From Candidatus Ruthia magnifica str. Cm (Calyptogena magnifica) (GTDB taxonomy: Bacteria > Pseudomonadota > Gammaproteobacteria > PS1 > Pseudothioglobaceae), in assembly GCF_000015105.1 (NCBI RefSeq), contig NC_008610.1, forward strand, positions 992,001 through 1,056,000: DNA of 64,000 nt, written 5' to 3'. Numbering within the stretch: position 1 is the first letter of the stretch; each line of letters opens with the position of its first letter. The notes under the pieces were generated by a model, which was given only the letters and a program-made list of their open reading frames with translations, ran no database searches and had not been told where the DNA came from. Of this stretch, positions 27,480-37,623 are shown piece after piece. A program made the position numbers and the translations under genes.

Positions 27480-28150
27480 CCTTATTCTAAAAAGATGAGT
27501 GTTGAGAAGTGAGAAAGTGAAAAATATTCACTGAAAACTGAACTACTAAAAAATGCAAGATTGGATAAAAATTATTTAAAAGCTTCGACGTAGCTAGCTT
27601 TATGGACGCCTCAATCCACGTACCGTACATGTTATTGCGCTAAAAAATCATTAAGTAGAGTTAGGGTAATGGTATTTACAGCGTATTTTCCCACTAATGA
27701 GAAATGGTACTTTAACCGATCTTGGTATAATAGAGTTTGGTGTAAAATTTGTCATGAGTTTTTTGTAAAAACTCAGAATATCTTGAATTTATGCGATAAA
27801 CGTCTTTATTGAAACGCATGTTTATTAATGACAGTTTTATATTTTCTAAATATTAGATTTCTATCAGTTGTCAGGAACAGTTAAGACGCTTTCACCTACG
27901 TAAAAATGACTCTTAAAAAAGATGGAAACTAAGTGAAATAGATTTACAACCACTAACCAAGTGGAATCAATATGCTTTTTATACCAATACCGCTACTCAC
28001 CTTGAATTGTTGTAAAGTCAGATGACAAAAAACGTGCGAGAATCAATTGTATTAAACACTTTCTTTATCATCTAAATTATCTTAACAAAGATACTAAAAT
28101 AATTTTCGAACCTGACTCGAAAATTATTGAAAATGAAAAATAGGAAAAAA
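27480..28150 (+). pseudogene. ppk2: Decayed polyphosphate kinase 2
   Basis: PPK2 enzymes transfer phosphate between polyphosphate and nucleotides. The + strand, with many frame changes, gives pieces in family order: LQEELVKLQ-like text near 27530, NEKWYFNRSWYNRVWCKI (where the family has 'L F D R S W Y N R A G V E'), FLNIRFLSVV, KRWKLSEIDLQPLTKWNQY, the region for 'D..F..T.T..APW', and SDDKKRARINC split by a frameshift. It ends near IFEPDSKIIEN. No frame is intact. Identity is good, activity impossible. Confidence 0.7.
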
Positions 28151-28243
28151 TTTTTAAAATAATTCCGTTTTTCACCAATTTATAGTATCAGTCATAGATT
28201 AGTACTATATTCTTAATATTTTTTCTTTCTAAGGTTAACCCAA

Positions 28244-29002
28244 TTAAGCCTTGATATTTAAGCCCTTTTTAAGCAAATAAAAAGCAAACATTGCTAATAC
28301 AGCAATCATGCTCAATAAAACTAAAATTGACACCCAAAACTCAGAGGTACTAATGCCCAAAAACCCCAATCTAAAACTATCAACCATATAATAAATTGGA
28401 TTGAATTTAGATATATTTTGCCAAAATTGTGACAATATTTCCACACTATAAAACATACCGCCAAGATAAGTCATGGGCATCAAAATAAAAGTCGGAACAA
28501 TAAAGATGTCATCAAACGATTGGGCAAATATAGCATTAATAAACCCTGCCAATGAAAACAAAACTGAAGTGAGTAAAAAGGTAATTAACACGATGAGCAT
28601 ACTGTCTACTTCAAAATCAAAAAAAAACCACACAGAAGTAAAAACTCCTAATCCAACTACAAAACCACGTACCACGCCACCAGAAACATAACCTAATAAA
28701 ATAACCCAGTAAGGCACAGGTGCAATTAACAACTCTTCAACGCTATGGTTAAATTTTGCTAGAAAAAATGATGTCACTGTATTGGCATAAGAATTGGTAA
28801 TAACGGTCATTAAAATCACGCCAGGAATAATATAATGCAAATAATCTACACCTTGCATATCGCCAATGCGCTCACCCATTAAACCACCAAAAATCAATAA
28901 ATACAATGACGTAGTAATAATGGGTGGAAAAATAGTTTGCACCCAAATACGAAAGAATCTTAGAATTTCCTTAACAACAATAGTTTTATAAGCAACCCAC
29001 AT
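28244..29002 (-). CDS. ABC-2 type exporter permease
   Basis: The 252-residue protein has six hydrophobic segments and the ABC-2 signature region, with VDYLHYIIPGVILMTVI and the conserved late stretch PMTYLGGMFYSVEILSQFWQ. It pairs with the ATP-binding protein just upstream (the genes share one base) and resembles the YadH/YadG-type exporters of gammaproteobacteria. Substrate is unknown. Membrane segments are near residues 20-40, 60-80, 105-130, 140-165, 170-190 and 225-247. Confidence 0.85.
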   Translation of the reverse strand: MWVAYKTIVVKEILRFFRIWVQTIFPPIITTSLYLLIFGGLMGERIGDMQGVDYLHYIIPGVILMTVITNSYANTVTSFFLAKFNHSVEELLIAPVPYWVILLGYVSGGVVRGFVVGLGVFTSVWFFFDFEVDSMLIVLITFLLTSVLFSLAGFINAIFAQSFDDIFIVPTFILMPMTYLGGMFYSVEILSQFWQNISKFNPIYYMVDSFRLGFLGISTSEFWVSILVLLSMIAVLAMFAFYLLKKGLNIKA

Positions 29003-29919
29003 TACTCCTCCTTATTGGTTAGACATAAAAATAAGGCTTCTAAACGATTTTGCGTACTACGAACGTAGTCCACATTAATACCCTGAATACTCAAGTTTTG
29101 CAATACATTGGTGATATTAACATCTGAGCCTAATGTAACTTGTAATGAATAATCATCTAAGCGTTCACACTTAAAATTATCAGTTACTATTGTTCGAGGT
29201 AGTTTTGTTGAGCTTTCCAAAATCAGCACCTGTTGGTCAACCTGTGACAATAACGCCTTCATACTAGTTTGCTTAATTATTTCGCCCTCATTTAAAATAG
29301 CAATATTACGACAAAGTGACTCAGCCTCTTCAAGATAATGTGTGGTTAAAATAATGGTCATACCTTGATCATTAAGTTTACTCAAAAAACGCCACATTGA
29401 ACGACGTATTTCAACATCAACACCTGCGGTAGGCTCGTCAAGAATTAATATTTTAGGTTGGTGAATGAGTGCTCTTGCTAACATCAAACGACGTTTCATA
29501 CCACCTGACAATGATTTGGCCATATTAAAACGTTTATCCCAAAGCCCCACCTCCTTGAGTAAAAGTTCAGCTTGAATTTTAGCTTTTGATTTAATAATGC
29601 CATAATAACCCGCCTGATTAATCAAAATTTCCTCAATAAATTCAAAAGGATTGAAATTAAACTCTTGTGGCATTAACCCAATCAATTTTTTCACCTGATT
29701 AGCATGGCTATTTTGATTAAAACCTAATACCTCAATATTACCTGAAGTTTTATTAAGCAGCCCGAAAATGATGCCAATAACTGTTGTTTTTCCTGCGCCA
29801 TTACTGCCCAATAATGCAAAAAAATCACCCTGCTCGATACGAAGATCGATACCTTTTAGTGCCTCCAATTGATTGGCATAAGTTTTTTTTAAACCCTGAA
29901 TGAGTAGTGCAGCCGACAT
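29002..29919 (-). CDS. ABC transporter ATP-binding protein (YadG-like)
   Basis: The 305-residue protein is the ATPase of the exporter encoded next to it. Walker A LLGSNGAGKTTVIG near residue 40, a Q-loop in LMPQEFNF, signature LSGGMKRRLMLARAL, Walker B ILILDEPTAGVD, and TTHYLEEAE with the H-loop are all present. After the ATPase fold there is about 90 residues of extra C-terminal domain. The gene starts 20 bp inside the longest open frame of the divergent aceF, which is why the aceF start is set further downstream. Confidence 0.9.
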   Translation of the reverse strand: MSAALLIQGLKKTYANQLEALKGIDLRIEQGDFFALLGSNGAGKTTVIGIIFGLLNKTSGNIEVLGFNQNSHANQVKKLIGLMPQEFNFNPFEFIEEILINQAGYYGIIKSKAKIQAELLLKEVGLWDKRFNMAKSLSGGMKRRLMLARALIHQPKILILDEPTAGVDVEIRRSMWRFLSKLNDQGMTIILTTHYLEEAESLCRNIAILNEGEIIKQTSMKALLSQVDQQVLILESSTKLPRTIVTDNFKCERLDDYSLQVTLGSDVNITNVLQNLSIQGINVDYVRSTQNRLEALFLCLTNKEE

Positions 29920-30028
29920 AATGAATATAACCTATAAAAAATCAAAACATTTTAACATTTATCCCTTTTCATTAGTTATTTTTGCGATAATTACCCACTT
30001 TAAATTGTTTTCTAAATATGCAAAACTT

Positions 30029-31537
30029 ATGACAAGTATAAAAAATATAACATTGCCTGATATTGGCGATTTTGACAAAGCTGAGGTAATTGAAATTTTA
30101 GTCAACATTGGCGACAAAATAAACACTGATGACAGCATAATTACTTTAGAAAGCAACAAAGTTTCTATGGAAATTTCAAGTCCTTTTACAGGTATTGTCA
30201 CAAAAATTGAAGTCAATATTGGCGACAAAATTAAACAAGGTAGCGCTATTTTGAGCGTTGAAAGAAAAGATAATAAAGTTCAAAATACCAAAAATGAAAA
30301 TTTTAAGTCCCAAATTGTACCCGTTGTTATGCCTGATATTGGTGATTTTGATGAGGTTGAAGTGATTGAAATTTTAGTCAGCATAGGTGATAAACTATCT
30401 AAAGAAGACAGCATAATAACTTTAGAAAGCGATAAAGCCTCAATGGAAATCCCAACGCCAGTTGCAGGCAAGGTCATCGATATTAATGTTACACTGGGCG
30501 ATAAAATCTCTTTAGGTGCATTAATTCTTAACATTGAAAGTATAGGCGTAGAAAAAGCACTCGAAACATCTATCGAAACTAAAGCGCAAAGCCTTGTGTC
30601 CGAACCGATACCAACACCCATAACAACAAATACTAATCAAACTGTCTCAATTCTACCCAAAGGCAATTCGCACGCTTCACCTTCTATTCGTAAGCTGGCT
30701 AGAGAGTTGGGTGTTGATTTATTATCTGTCACTGGCACAGGGCAAAAAGGCAGAATTTTAGATGCTGACCTTAAAGACTATGTTAAACAAATAATGATCT
30801 CTGGTAATTTAAGCAGTGTTATTCCTAAAACACCAGTGATTGATTTTTCTAAATTTGGCGACACTGAAACATTAGCATTGTCCAGAATTAACAAATTATC
30901 AGGCAAACATTTGACTGCCTGCTGGCTAAACATCCCCCACGTTACCCAATTTGACGAAGTCAATATTAATCAAATGGAAGCGTACCGACAAGAACAAAAA
31001 GCCAACGGTATTAAACTCACCCCCTTAGTTTTTATCATGAAAGCACTGGTTCAAACGTTAAAAAATCATCCAAATTTTAATGCATCACTTGATGAGTCAG
31101 GTGAAAACCTGATTATTAAAAAGTATTTCAATCTAGGTATTGCAATGGATACACCAAAAGGTTTAATTGTGCCAGTTATTCACGATGTTGAACAAAAATC
31201 CTTATTTGATTTGGCTAAAGAACTTTTTAAAACTTCAAAAAATATACGAGAAGACAAGTTAAGGCCTTCTGATATGCAAGGCGCAGGCCTAAGCATTTCC
31301 AGCTTAGGCGGTATTGGTGGTACACAATTCACCCCCATTGTTAATGCGCCAGAAGTGGCTATTTTAGGTGTATCACGCTCATATTTCAAACCCACTTGGG
31401 ATGGTGAAAATTTTACCCCCACTTTAACATTACCACTAGCATTATCCTACGACCACCGCGTGATTGATGGCGCACAAGGTGGACGGTTTATGGCAGAGTT
31501 AAACAACACTTTGCAAGGCATGAAGGGAATCCTATGA
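30029..31537 (+). CDS. aceF: Pyruvate dehydrogenase E2, dihydrolipoamide acetyltransferase
   Basis: E2 is the core of the pyruvate dehydrogenase complex. I use the ATG at 30029 (MTSIKNITLPDIGDF, 502 residues); the open frame extends up to 29900 but that leader overlaps the divergent ABC ATPase start and is unlike E2. There are two lipoyl domains with Lys44 (ESNKVSME) and Lys136 (ESDKASME), an E3-binding domain near residues 208-250 (ASPSIRKLARELGVDL), and the catalytic domain with His476 in LSYDHRVIDG. E. coli has three lipoyl domains. lpdA overlaps its end by 4 bp. No E1 gene (aceE) is next to it in this window. Confidence 0.93.
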   Translation: MTSIKNITLPDIGDFDKAEVIEILVNIGDKINTDDSIITLESNKVSMEISSPFTGIVTKIEVNIGDKIKQGSAILSVERKDNKVQNTKNENFKSQIVPVVMPDIGDFDEVEVIEILVSIGDKLSKEDSIITLESDKASMEIPTPVAGKVIDINVTLGDKISLGALILNIESIGVEKALETSIETKAQSLVSEPIPTPITTNTNQTVSILPKGNSHASPSIRKLARELGVDLLSVTGTGQKGRILDADLKDYVKQIMISGNLSSVIPKTPVIDFSKFGDTETLALSRINKLSGKHLTACWLNIPHVTQFDEVNINQMEAYRQEQKANGIKLTPLVFIMKALVQTLKNHPNFNASLDESGENLIIKKYFNLGIAMDTPKGLIVPVIHDVEQKSLFDLAKELFKTSKNIREDKLRPSDMQGAGLSISSLGGIGGTQFTPIVNAPEVAILGVSRSYFKPTWDGENFTPTLTLPLALSYDHRVIDGAQGGRFMAELNNTLQGMKGIL

Positions 31538-32949
31538 TTATAAAAACTCAAATTGTTGTGATTGGTTCTGGTCCTGGCGGTTATACAGCTGCATTTCGAG
31601 CGGCTGATTTAGGTAAACAAGTTGTCTTAATTGAGCGTTATGACGCTTTAGGTGGTGTGTGCCTAAATGTTGGCTGTATTCCTTCTAAAGCACTCCTTCA
31701 CACTGCCAAAATCATCAATGAAGCAAAAGAAGCCTCCCATCTAGGTGTTACGTTTAATGAACCAAGCATTAATATTGACGACGTACGCACAAATAAAACC
31801 AACATTATCGCTAAATTAACAGGTGGCATCAAAGCTTTGGCAAAAGCAAGAAAGATTAATGTTATAACGGGTTATGGTAAGTTTATCTCATCCAATCAAC
31901 TTGCAATCGAAAATAGCGACGATATCATTGAATTTGAACAATGTATTATCGCCGCAGGTTCACGAGTTACCAAAATCTCTGTCTTTCCATTTGATGATGC
32001 TCGTGTGATGGACTCAACAGATGCATTAGACCTAACCAACATACCAAAACGCTTGCTTGTTGTTGGGGGTGGTATTATCGGCCTAGAAATGGCAACAGTA
32101 TATCACGCACTGGGTAGTGAAATATCAATTGTTGAATTATCAGACCAACTCATTACTAGCGCTGACAAAGATATTGTCAATCCACTATTTAGACGCATTA
32201 AAAAACAATATACCAATATCTTTTTAAACACTAAAGTAATCAATATGAATGCACTAAAAGAAGGCATCAAAGTCGGTTTTGAAGGCAAAAACGCTCCAGA
32301 ATTTGACATCTTTGATAAAGTTCTAGTCGCCATTGGTCGCACTCCTAATGGTAAATTAATCAATTGTGAAAAAGCAGGCGTTGAAGTCAACGATTGGGGC
32401 TTTATCCCAACAGACAAGCAAATGAAAACCAACGTTCAAAATATCTACGCCATCGGCGATATTATTGGACAACCCATGCTTGCCCACAAAGCCGTACACG
32501 AGGCCAAAGTCGCAGTAGAAGTCATTTATGGACACAAATTAGGCTTTGATGCTCTCACAATTCCATCCGTTGCCTACACCGACCCAGAAATCGCCTGGAC
32601 AGGAAAAACCGAAAAAGAACTTAAAGCTGAAGGTATTTCTTATGAAAAAGGTGTATTTCCTTGGGCAGCTTCAGGCCGTAGTTTAAGCATTGGTAGATCT
32701 GAAGGCATGACCAAAGGCTTGTTTGATACAAAAACAGGTAGGATTTTAGGCATGGGTATTTGTGGTACTAATGCAGGTGAGTTAATTACTGAAGCAACAC
32801 TTGCTATTGAAATGGGTTGTAATATGGATGATATCGCACTCACCATCCACGCTCACCCAACTTTAAGTGAAACTATTGCCTTTGCAACTGAAATGGCACA
32901 GGGTACAATCACAGATTTATTACCGCCAAAAAATAGGAAGCAACTATGA
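31534..32949 (+). CDS. lpdA: Dihydrolipoyl dehydrogenase (E3)
   Basis: E3 reoxidises the lipoyl groups of 2-oxoacid dehydrogenases with FAD and NAD. The 471-residue protein has FAD-binding GSGPGGYTAAFRAADLG, the redox-active disulfide in GGVCLNVGCIPSKALL, NAD-binding GGGIIGLEMATVYHALG, NIYAIGDIIGQPMLAHKA, and the C-terminal base His in HAHPTLSETI. It begins 4 bp inside aceF, and the PCMT-like gene begins 4 bp inside it, so all three are coupled. Confidence 0.95.
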   Translation: MIIKTQIVVIGSGPGGYTAAFRAADLGKQVVLIERYDALGGVCLNVGCIPSKALLHTAKIINEAKEASHLGVTFNEPSINIDDVRTNKTNIIAKLTGGIKALAKARKINVITGYGKFISSNQLAIENSDDIIEFEQCIIAAGSRVTKISVFPFDDARVMDSTDALDLTNIPKRLLVVGGGIIGLEMATVYHALGSEISIVELSDQLITSADKDIVNPLFRRIKKQYTNIFLNTKVINMNALKEGIKVGFEGKNAPEFDIFDKVLVAIGRTPNGKLINCEKAGVEVNDWGFIPTDKQMKTNVQNIYAIGDIIGQPMLAHKAVHEAKVAVEVIYGHKLGFDALTIPSVAYTDPEIAWTGKTEKELKAEGISYEKGVFPWAASGRSLSIGRSEGMTKGLFDTKTGRILGMGICGTNAGELITEATLAIEMGCNMDDIALTIHAHPTLSETIAFATEMAQGTITDLLPPKNRKQL

Positions 32950-33599
32950 ATACAAGGCAAGCAAGAGAAAACGTCATTGAGCAACAAATTCGTCCTTGGG
33001 GTGGATTAAATTATATTGCTAATAATGCACTTAAAGACACACAAAGAGAAGATTTCGTACCAGAGAAATATAAAAATCTTACCTTTGCAGATATTGAAAT
33101 TCCACTTACTGATAAAGCAAAAATGCTTTTTCCAAAAATTGAAGGACGCTTACTAGATGCGCTTAATATTCAAAGAGATGAAACTGTATTAGAAGTGGGC
33201 ACAGGTAGCGGTTATTTAACAGTTGTTCTATCAAAATTATGCAAATCTGTAACCAGTATTGAAATTAATGAGGCACTTAGTCATAGTGCTCAAGAAAAAA
33301 TCAATGTATTGGGCATTGATAATATTAATTTAAAAGTGGGAGATGCTTCAAAGGGTTGGTATTCTGATGACTTTTTTAATGTGGTTATTGTTAGCAGTTC
33401 AGTGCCTAAAATTACAGGTCGTTACTTTCACTTATTAAATGTGGGTGGTAGAATTTTTGTGATTGAAGGTACTGGAAATATCATGAGTGCAAAATTGATT
33501 ACTCGTATTAGTGAACATAAATGGAATACAAAATCCTTATTTGAAACACAATTAGATCCCATGCAAGGGTTAGAATCATCAGCCAGTTTTGAGTTTTAA
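32946..33599 (+). CDS. Protein-L-isoaspartate methyltransferase family protein
   Basis: The 217-residue protein has the PCMT fold: MNTRQARENVIEQQIRPWGG, PEKYKNLTFADIEIPL, the SAM-binding LEVGTGSGYLTVVLS, and VGGRIFVIEGTG. PCMT repairs isoaspartyl residues, but this branch with the 'RENMIEQQIRPW' start is a shorter homologue common near tolC in gammaproteobacteria, whose substrate is not established. The overlap with lpdA suggests co-expression with the pyruvate dehydrogenase subunits. Confidence 0.8.
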   Translation: MNTRQARENVIEQQIRPWGGLNYIANNALKDTQREDFVPEKYKNLTFADIEIPLTDKAKMLFPKIEGRLLDALNIQRDETVLEVGTGSGYLTVVLSKLCKSVTSIEINEALSHSAQEKINVLGIDNINLKVGDASKGWYSDDFFNVVIVSSSVPKITGRYFHLLNVGGRIFVIEGTGNIMSAKLITRISEHKWNTKSLFETQLDPMQGLESSASFEF

Positions 33600-33602
33600 A
33601 AC

Positions 33603-35984
33603 ATGAATGTGTTTTTTGGATTTGTTCTGAAAAAACCCTTATTAGGGCTTGCACTTTTATCACTGGTTACTATATTTTTTATTGCTCAAATACCTGATTT
33701 TCAACTGGATGCCTCTTCAGATTCTTTAGTACTGGAGGGTGATGAAAACCTACGCTATTACCAAAGTATTAAAAAAAATTATGGATCTGATGATTATTTG
33801 GTTATTTCTTATCAGGTTGAAGGTAATTTACTGGCATCTGAACAACTCAACCATCTTAGAAAATTTAGACAAAAATTAATCAAAATTAATCAAGTCAAAT
33901 CGGTGACGACTATCTTAGATGTGCCACTCTTTAGATCACCCCCATTATCTTTAGCTAATTTAGCTGATGAAAACATCAGCATTGATAATAGCAATGCTGA
34001 CTTAATCTTAGCCAATGATGAATTTAAAAATTCACCTTTATATGCTAATAATTTAGTCAGCAAAGATGGCAAGACAACCGCCATTTTAGTGGTGCTAAAA
34101 GACAACCATAAGTTCAAAAAATTACGTGAAAATCGTGACAAAATGCGCATTAAAATGGCTGATAATAAATTGTCAGATGACCAGAAATTAAAACTTAAAA
34201 TTATCGAAAAGCAAGTTTTAAAAAATACCATTGTCCAGAGTGAATTACAAACACAAACAATTGCCAAAATTCGAACCACTATTAGTCAACATTCAGACAA
34301 AGCCCGTCTATTTTTAGGCGGTTTACCTATGATAACCAGCGATATTGTGGCTTATATTGGTAGTGATTTGATCATATTTAGCTTGGCAGTTATTGGGCTA
34401 ATGAGTTTAATCTTAATGATTATTTTCAAAAGTATTCGCTGGGTTATTATACCAATTGGCATCAGTATTGTTAGCGCTCTTATCATGACTGGTATTTTGG
34501 CTTATTTAGGTTGGAAAGTTACCGTTATTTCATCTAACTTTTTTTCATTATTACTGGTAATGACACTTTCTGTGATTATTCATCTCGTGGTTAGATATAG
34601 AGAAATTGCTCAACTAAATCCAGATCTTGACTCAAGCCAACTCATTAAAGACACTTTGTTACAAATGTTTAAGCCCTGTCTTTTTACAACTTTAACCACG
34701 TTTGTGGCTTTTGGTTCTTTACTTATTAGTGGCATCAGACCCGTAATTGATTTTGGCTGGATGATGTCAATTGGTGTCACCATTGCCTTTATGTTATCAT
34801 TTCTTGCTTTTCCAATGATCATGAGTTTATTATCAAAAGAAAAAATTTCAAAACACAAAACAGAATTAAGTGTCACTACTTCATTGGCTAAATTTGTAGA
34901 AAAATTTGGCAATCATTTGTTGGTGGTATTGATAATATTTGTAATAGGTGCTTGGTTTGGGATTAGTAAACTTAGTGTTGAAAATCGTTTTATTGATTTT
35001 TTTAAAAAAAACACGGAAATCAACCAAGGTTTAACCTTAATTGATAAAAAACTAGGTGGCACCATTCCGCTAGAAATTATTTTTGATGATTTGGCAGAAG
35101 ACTATTGGTTTGATGAAGATTTACGTGATGAGATACATGAAGTTCATCAGTATCTTGATTCTTTGAAAGAAACTGGCAAGGTTTTATCAATTGACATTCT
35201 GATGCAACTCTTAACCCAAGCCAACAATGATGAGAAGCTTAATGGATTTTTCTTAAACATTATCCGCCTTCAACTACCTGAAAGCGCTAAAAAACAAGTA
35301 TTATATCCTTATTTATCTGAAGATAGCAGGCAACTCAGAATGGTTGTCCGTATCCTAGAAACTAATAAAGAGTTAAAACGTAGTGAGTTGATTGATAAAA
35401 TCAAACACCATATTTCTACTAATCTTAGGTTTAAAGCAGATAGTTTTCATTTAAATGGCATGTTTGTTTTGTATAACAACATGTTACAAAGTTTATTTGA
35501 GTCGCAAATCAAGACCATTGCTATAGTATTTATGATGATTTTTATTATGTTTTTGTTTATTTTCAAATCAATTAGTTTATCTATTCTTGCACTAATTCCA
35601 AACACTTTGCCGTCGCTTTTTATTCTTGGTATTATGGGACTATTGAATATTTCACTAGATTTAATGACCATCACCATTTCAGCGATTGCCATTGGCATTG
35701 GTGTTGATAATGCCATTCACTACATTCATCGTTTTAAGGATGAATTTAAAAAAGATAGAGATTATATAGCAACAATGTATCGTTCTCATGCTAGTATTGG
35801 TTTGGCAATGTTTTATACGTCAATTACGGTAACAATGGGCTTTTTAATTTTAGCCTTATCTAACTTTATACCCAGTATTTACTTTGGCGTATTTACTGCC
35901 ATTGCAATGCTCAGTGCGCTACTTACTAATTTAACTCTACTACCCAAATTAATACTCATGGTAAAGCCGAAAATCAATCTATAA
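33603..35984 (+). CDS. MMPL/RND-family exporter
   Basis: The 793-residue inner-membrane protein has the two-fold RND layout: one N-terminal membrane helix, a large periplasmic loop (about residues 35-240), a bundle of helices near 250-410, a second helix near 440-460, a second periplasmic loop, and a final bundle from about 640. Motifs such as AIAIGIGVDNAIHYIHRFKDE are typical of the hydrophobe/MMPL proteins. No membrane-fusion or outer-membrane partner is adjacent. It starts 3 bp after the methyltransferase gene; substrate is unknown, lipids or hopanoid-like compounds being common guesses for the family. Confidence 0.85.
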   Translation: MNVFFGFVLKKPLLGLALLSLVTIFFIAQIPDFQLDASSDSLVLEGDENLRYYQSIKKNYGSDDYLVISYQVEGNLLASEQLNHLRKFRQKLIKINQVKSVTTILDVPLFRSPPLSLANLADENISIDNSNADLILANDEFKNSPLYANNLVSKDGKTTAILVVLKDNHKFKKLRENRDKMRIKMADNKLSDDQKLKLKIIEKQVLKNTIVQSELQTQTIAKIRTTISQHSDKARLFLGGLPMITSDIVAYIGSDLIIFSLAVIGLMSLILMIIFKSIRWVIIPIGISIVSALIMTGILAYLGWKVTVISSNFFSLLLVMTLSVIIHLVVRYREIAQLNPDLDSSQLIKDTLLQMFKPCLFTTLTTFVAFGSLLISGIRPVIDFGWMMSIGVTIAFMLSFLAFPMIMSLLSKEKISKHKTELSVTTSLAKFVEKFGNHLLVVLIIFVIGAWFGISKLSVENRFIDFFKKNTEINQGLTLIDKKLGGTIPLEIIFDDLAEDYWFDEDLRDEIHEVHQYLDSLKETGKVLSIDILMQLLTQANNDEKLNGFFLNIIRLQLPESAKKQVLYPYLSEDSRQLRMVVRILETNKELKRSELIDKIKHHISTNLRFKADSFHLNGMFVLYNNMLQSLFESQIKTIAIVFMMIFIMFLFIFKSISLSILALIPNTLPSLFILGIMGLLNISLDLMTITISAIAIGIGVDNAIHYIHRFKDEFKKDRDYIATMYRSHASIGLAMFYTSITVTMGFLILALSNFIPSIYFGVFTAIAMLSALLTNLTLLPKLILMVKPKINL

Positions 35985-36039
35985 GGCGTTAACGAATTAA
36001 AAAAATTATGTCAGTAACATTCATTTATCATTAATACCT

Positions 36040-37623
36040 ATGTCAAAACAACATAATTTTGACGTTCTAATCATTGGTACAGGCAGTGCAGGATTAATGA
36101 GTGCACTGCAGTTGTCAGATAATTTAAACATCGCATTGATTGCAAAAGATAAGATATTAAAAGGCAGTTCATACTATGCACAAGGCGGTATATCTGCCGT
36201 ATTAGATGTAAATGATAACTTTAATACTCACGCACAAGACACCCTGTCAACTGCAAAAGGTCTGGGTGATAAAACTGCCATTCACTTTATGGTTGAAAAT
36301 GCACCCAAAGCTATTACTTCATTAGAACATTCTGGCGTTAAGTTTACCAAAAATAAAGAAGGGTACCATCTAACTACCGAAGGTGGTCATAGTCATAGAA
36401 GAGTAGCACATGTTGCTGATAAAACAGGGCAATCAATCCAAATCAATTTACTCAAAAGCGTTAAAGAAAAAAGTAACATAACACTTTTTAAAAACTATAT
36501 TGCCGTTGATTTGTTAATCAAATCTCACGGTTGCTATGGCGCCTATATTCTTAATAAGAATACCTGCCAAATTGAAAATTTTATCTCCCATAAAACCATT
36601 ATTACCACAGGTGGCGCATCAAAGGTTTATCTTTATACCTCCAATCCAGATACATCAACGGGTGATGGTATTGCCATGGCATATCGAGCAAAATGCGTGA
36701 TTACTAATATGGAATTTACCCAGTTCCACCCTACCTGCCTTTACCATCCTCACGCAAAATCTTTTTTAATTACTGAGGCACTTCGTGGCGAAGGTGGCAA
36801 ATTAGTCTTACCAAATGGTAAAGCCTTTATGCATGAATTTGATAGTCGAGAAGAGCTTGCACCACGTGATATTGTTGCTCGTGCCATTGATGCGCAAATA
36901 AAAGCCCATGGCCTTGATTGCGTTTATTTAGACATTTCATTTAAAAACAAAGATTGGATTAAGCAACACTTCCCGACTATTTATAAAAAATGTCAATCGT
37001 TTGGTATTGATATCACTATAGAACCCATTCCTGTTGTGCCTGCAGCTCATTACACTTGCGGCGGTGTACAAACTAATCTTTATGGTCAAACTAATGTAGA
37101 CAATTTATATGCTGTTGGAGAGGTAGCATACACAGGTGTGCATGGTGCCAATCGTATGGCGAGCAATTCTTTATTAGAATGCATGGTATTTGCCAAATCT
37201 TGTGCCAATCATATTAACCAACAATCAATAACATTAACGTATAAAAAATTTAGCCAATGGGATGCCTCCAGAGCAGCGCCTTCAAAAGAAAAAGTTGTGG
37301 TGTTGCATTTATGGGATGAAATTCGCCGTATTATGTGGAATTTTGTTGGCATTGTACGTTCTAACAAACGCCTAAAATATGCACAACATCGGCTTAAGCA
37401 AATTCAAGCAGAAGTAAACGATTACTACAAACTTTATTTAATCTCTAGTGATTTAATTGAGTTAAGAAACCTTGTTCAAACTGCACAATTAATTGTTCAA
37501 TCTGCAATTTCTAGAACAGAAAGCAGAGGATTGCATTACAATGAGGACTATCCACAACAAGCAAACCAAGCAATTAACACCATAATTAAAAATCATGATT
37601 CTACCCATCTTAAACTACCCTGA
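36040..37623 (+). CDS. nadB: L-aspartate oxidase
   Basis: NadB oxidises aspartate to iminoaspartate in de novo NAD synthesis. The 527-residue flavoprotein has GTGSAGLMSALQL at residues 13-25, AQGGISAVL, GGHSHRRVAHVADKTGQ, GGASKVYLYTSNPDTSTGDG, HPTCLYHP, LRGEGGKL and VPAAHYTCGGVQTN. The end overlaps def by 29 bp in another frame. nadA and nadC are not in this window. Confidence 0.95.
   Translation: MSKQHNFDVLIIGTGSAGLMSALQLSDNLNIALIAKDKILKGSSYYAQGGISAVLDVNDNFNTHAQDTLSTAKGLGDKTAIHFMVENAPKAITSLEHSGVKFTKNKEGYHLTTEGGHSHRRVAHVADKTGQSIQINLLKSVKEKSNITLFKNYIAVDLLIKSHGCYGAYILNKNTCQIENFISHKTIITTGGASKVYLYTSNPDTSTGDGIAMAYRAKCVITNMEFTQFHPTCLYHPHAKSFLITEALRGEGGKLVLPNGKAFMHEFDSREELAPRDIVARAIDAQIKAHGLDCVYLDISFKNKDWIKQHFPTIYKKCQSFGIDITIEPIPVVPAAHYTCGGVQTNLYGQTNVDNLYAVGEVAYTGVHGANRMASNSLLECMVFAKSCANHINQQSITLTYKKFSQWDASRAAPSKEKVVVLHLWDEIRRIMWNFVGIVRSNKRLKYAQHRLKQIQAEVNDYYKLYLISSDLIELRNLVQTAQLIVQSAISRTESRGLHYNEDYPQQANQAINTIIKNHDSTHLKLP

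Noticed and set aside
29900-30028. 43-codon N-terminal extension of aceF
   Set aside because: It overlaps the start of the divergent ABC ATPase and precedes the standard lipoyl-domain start.
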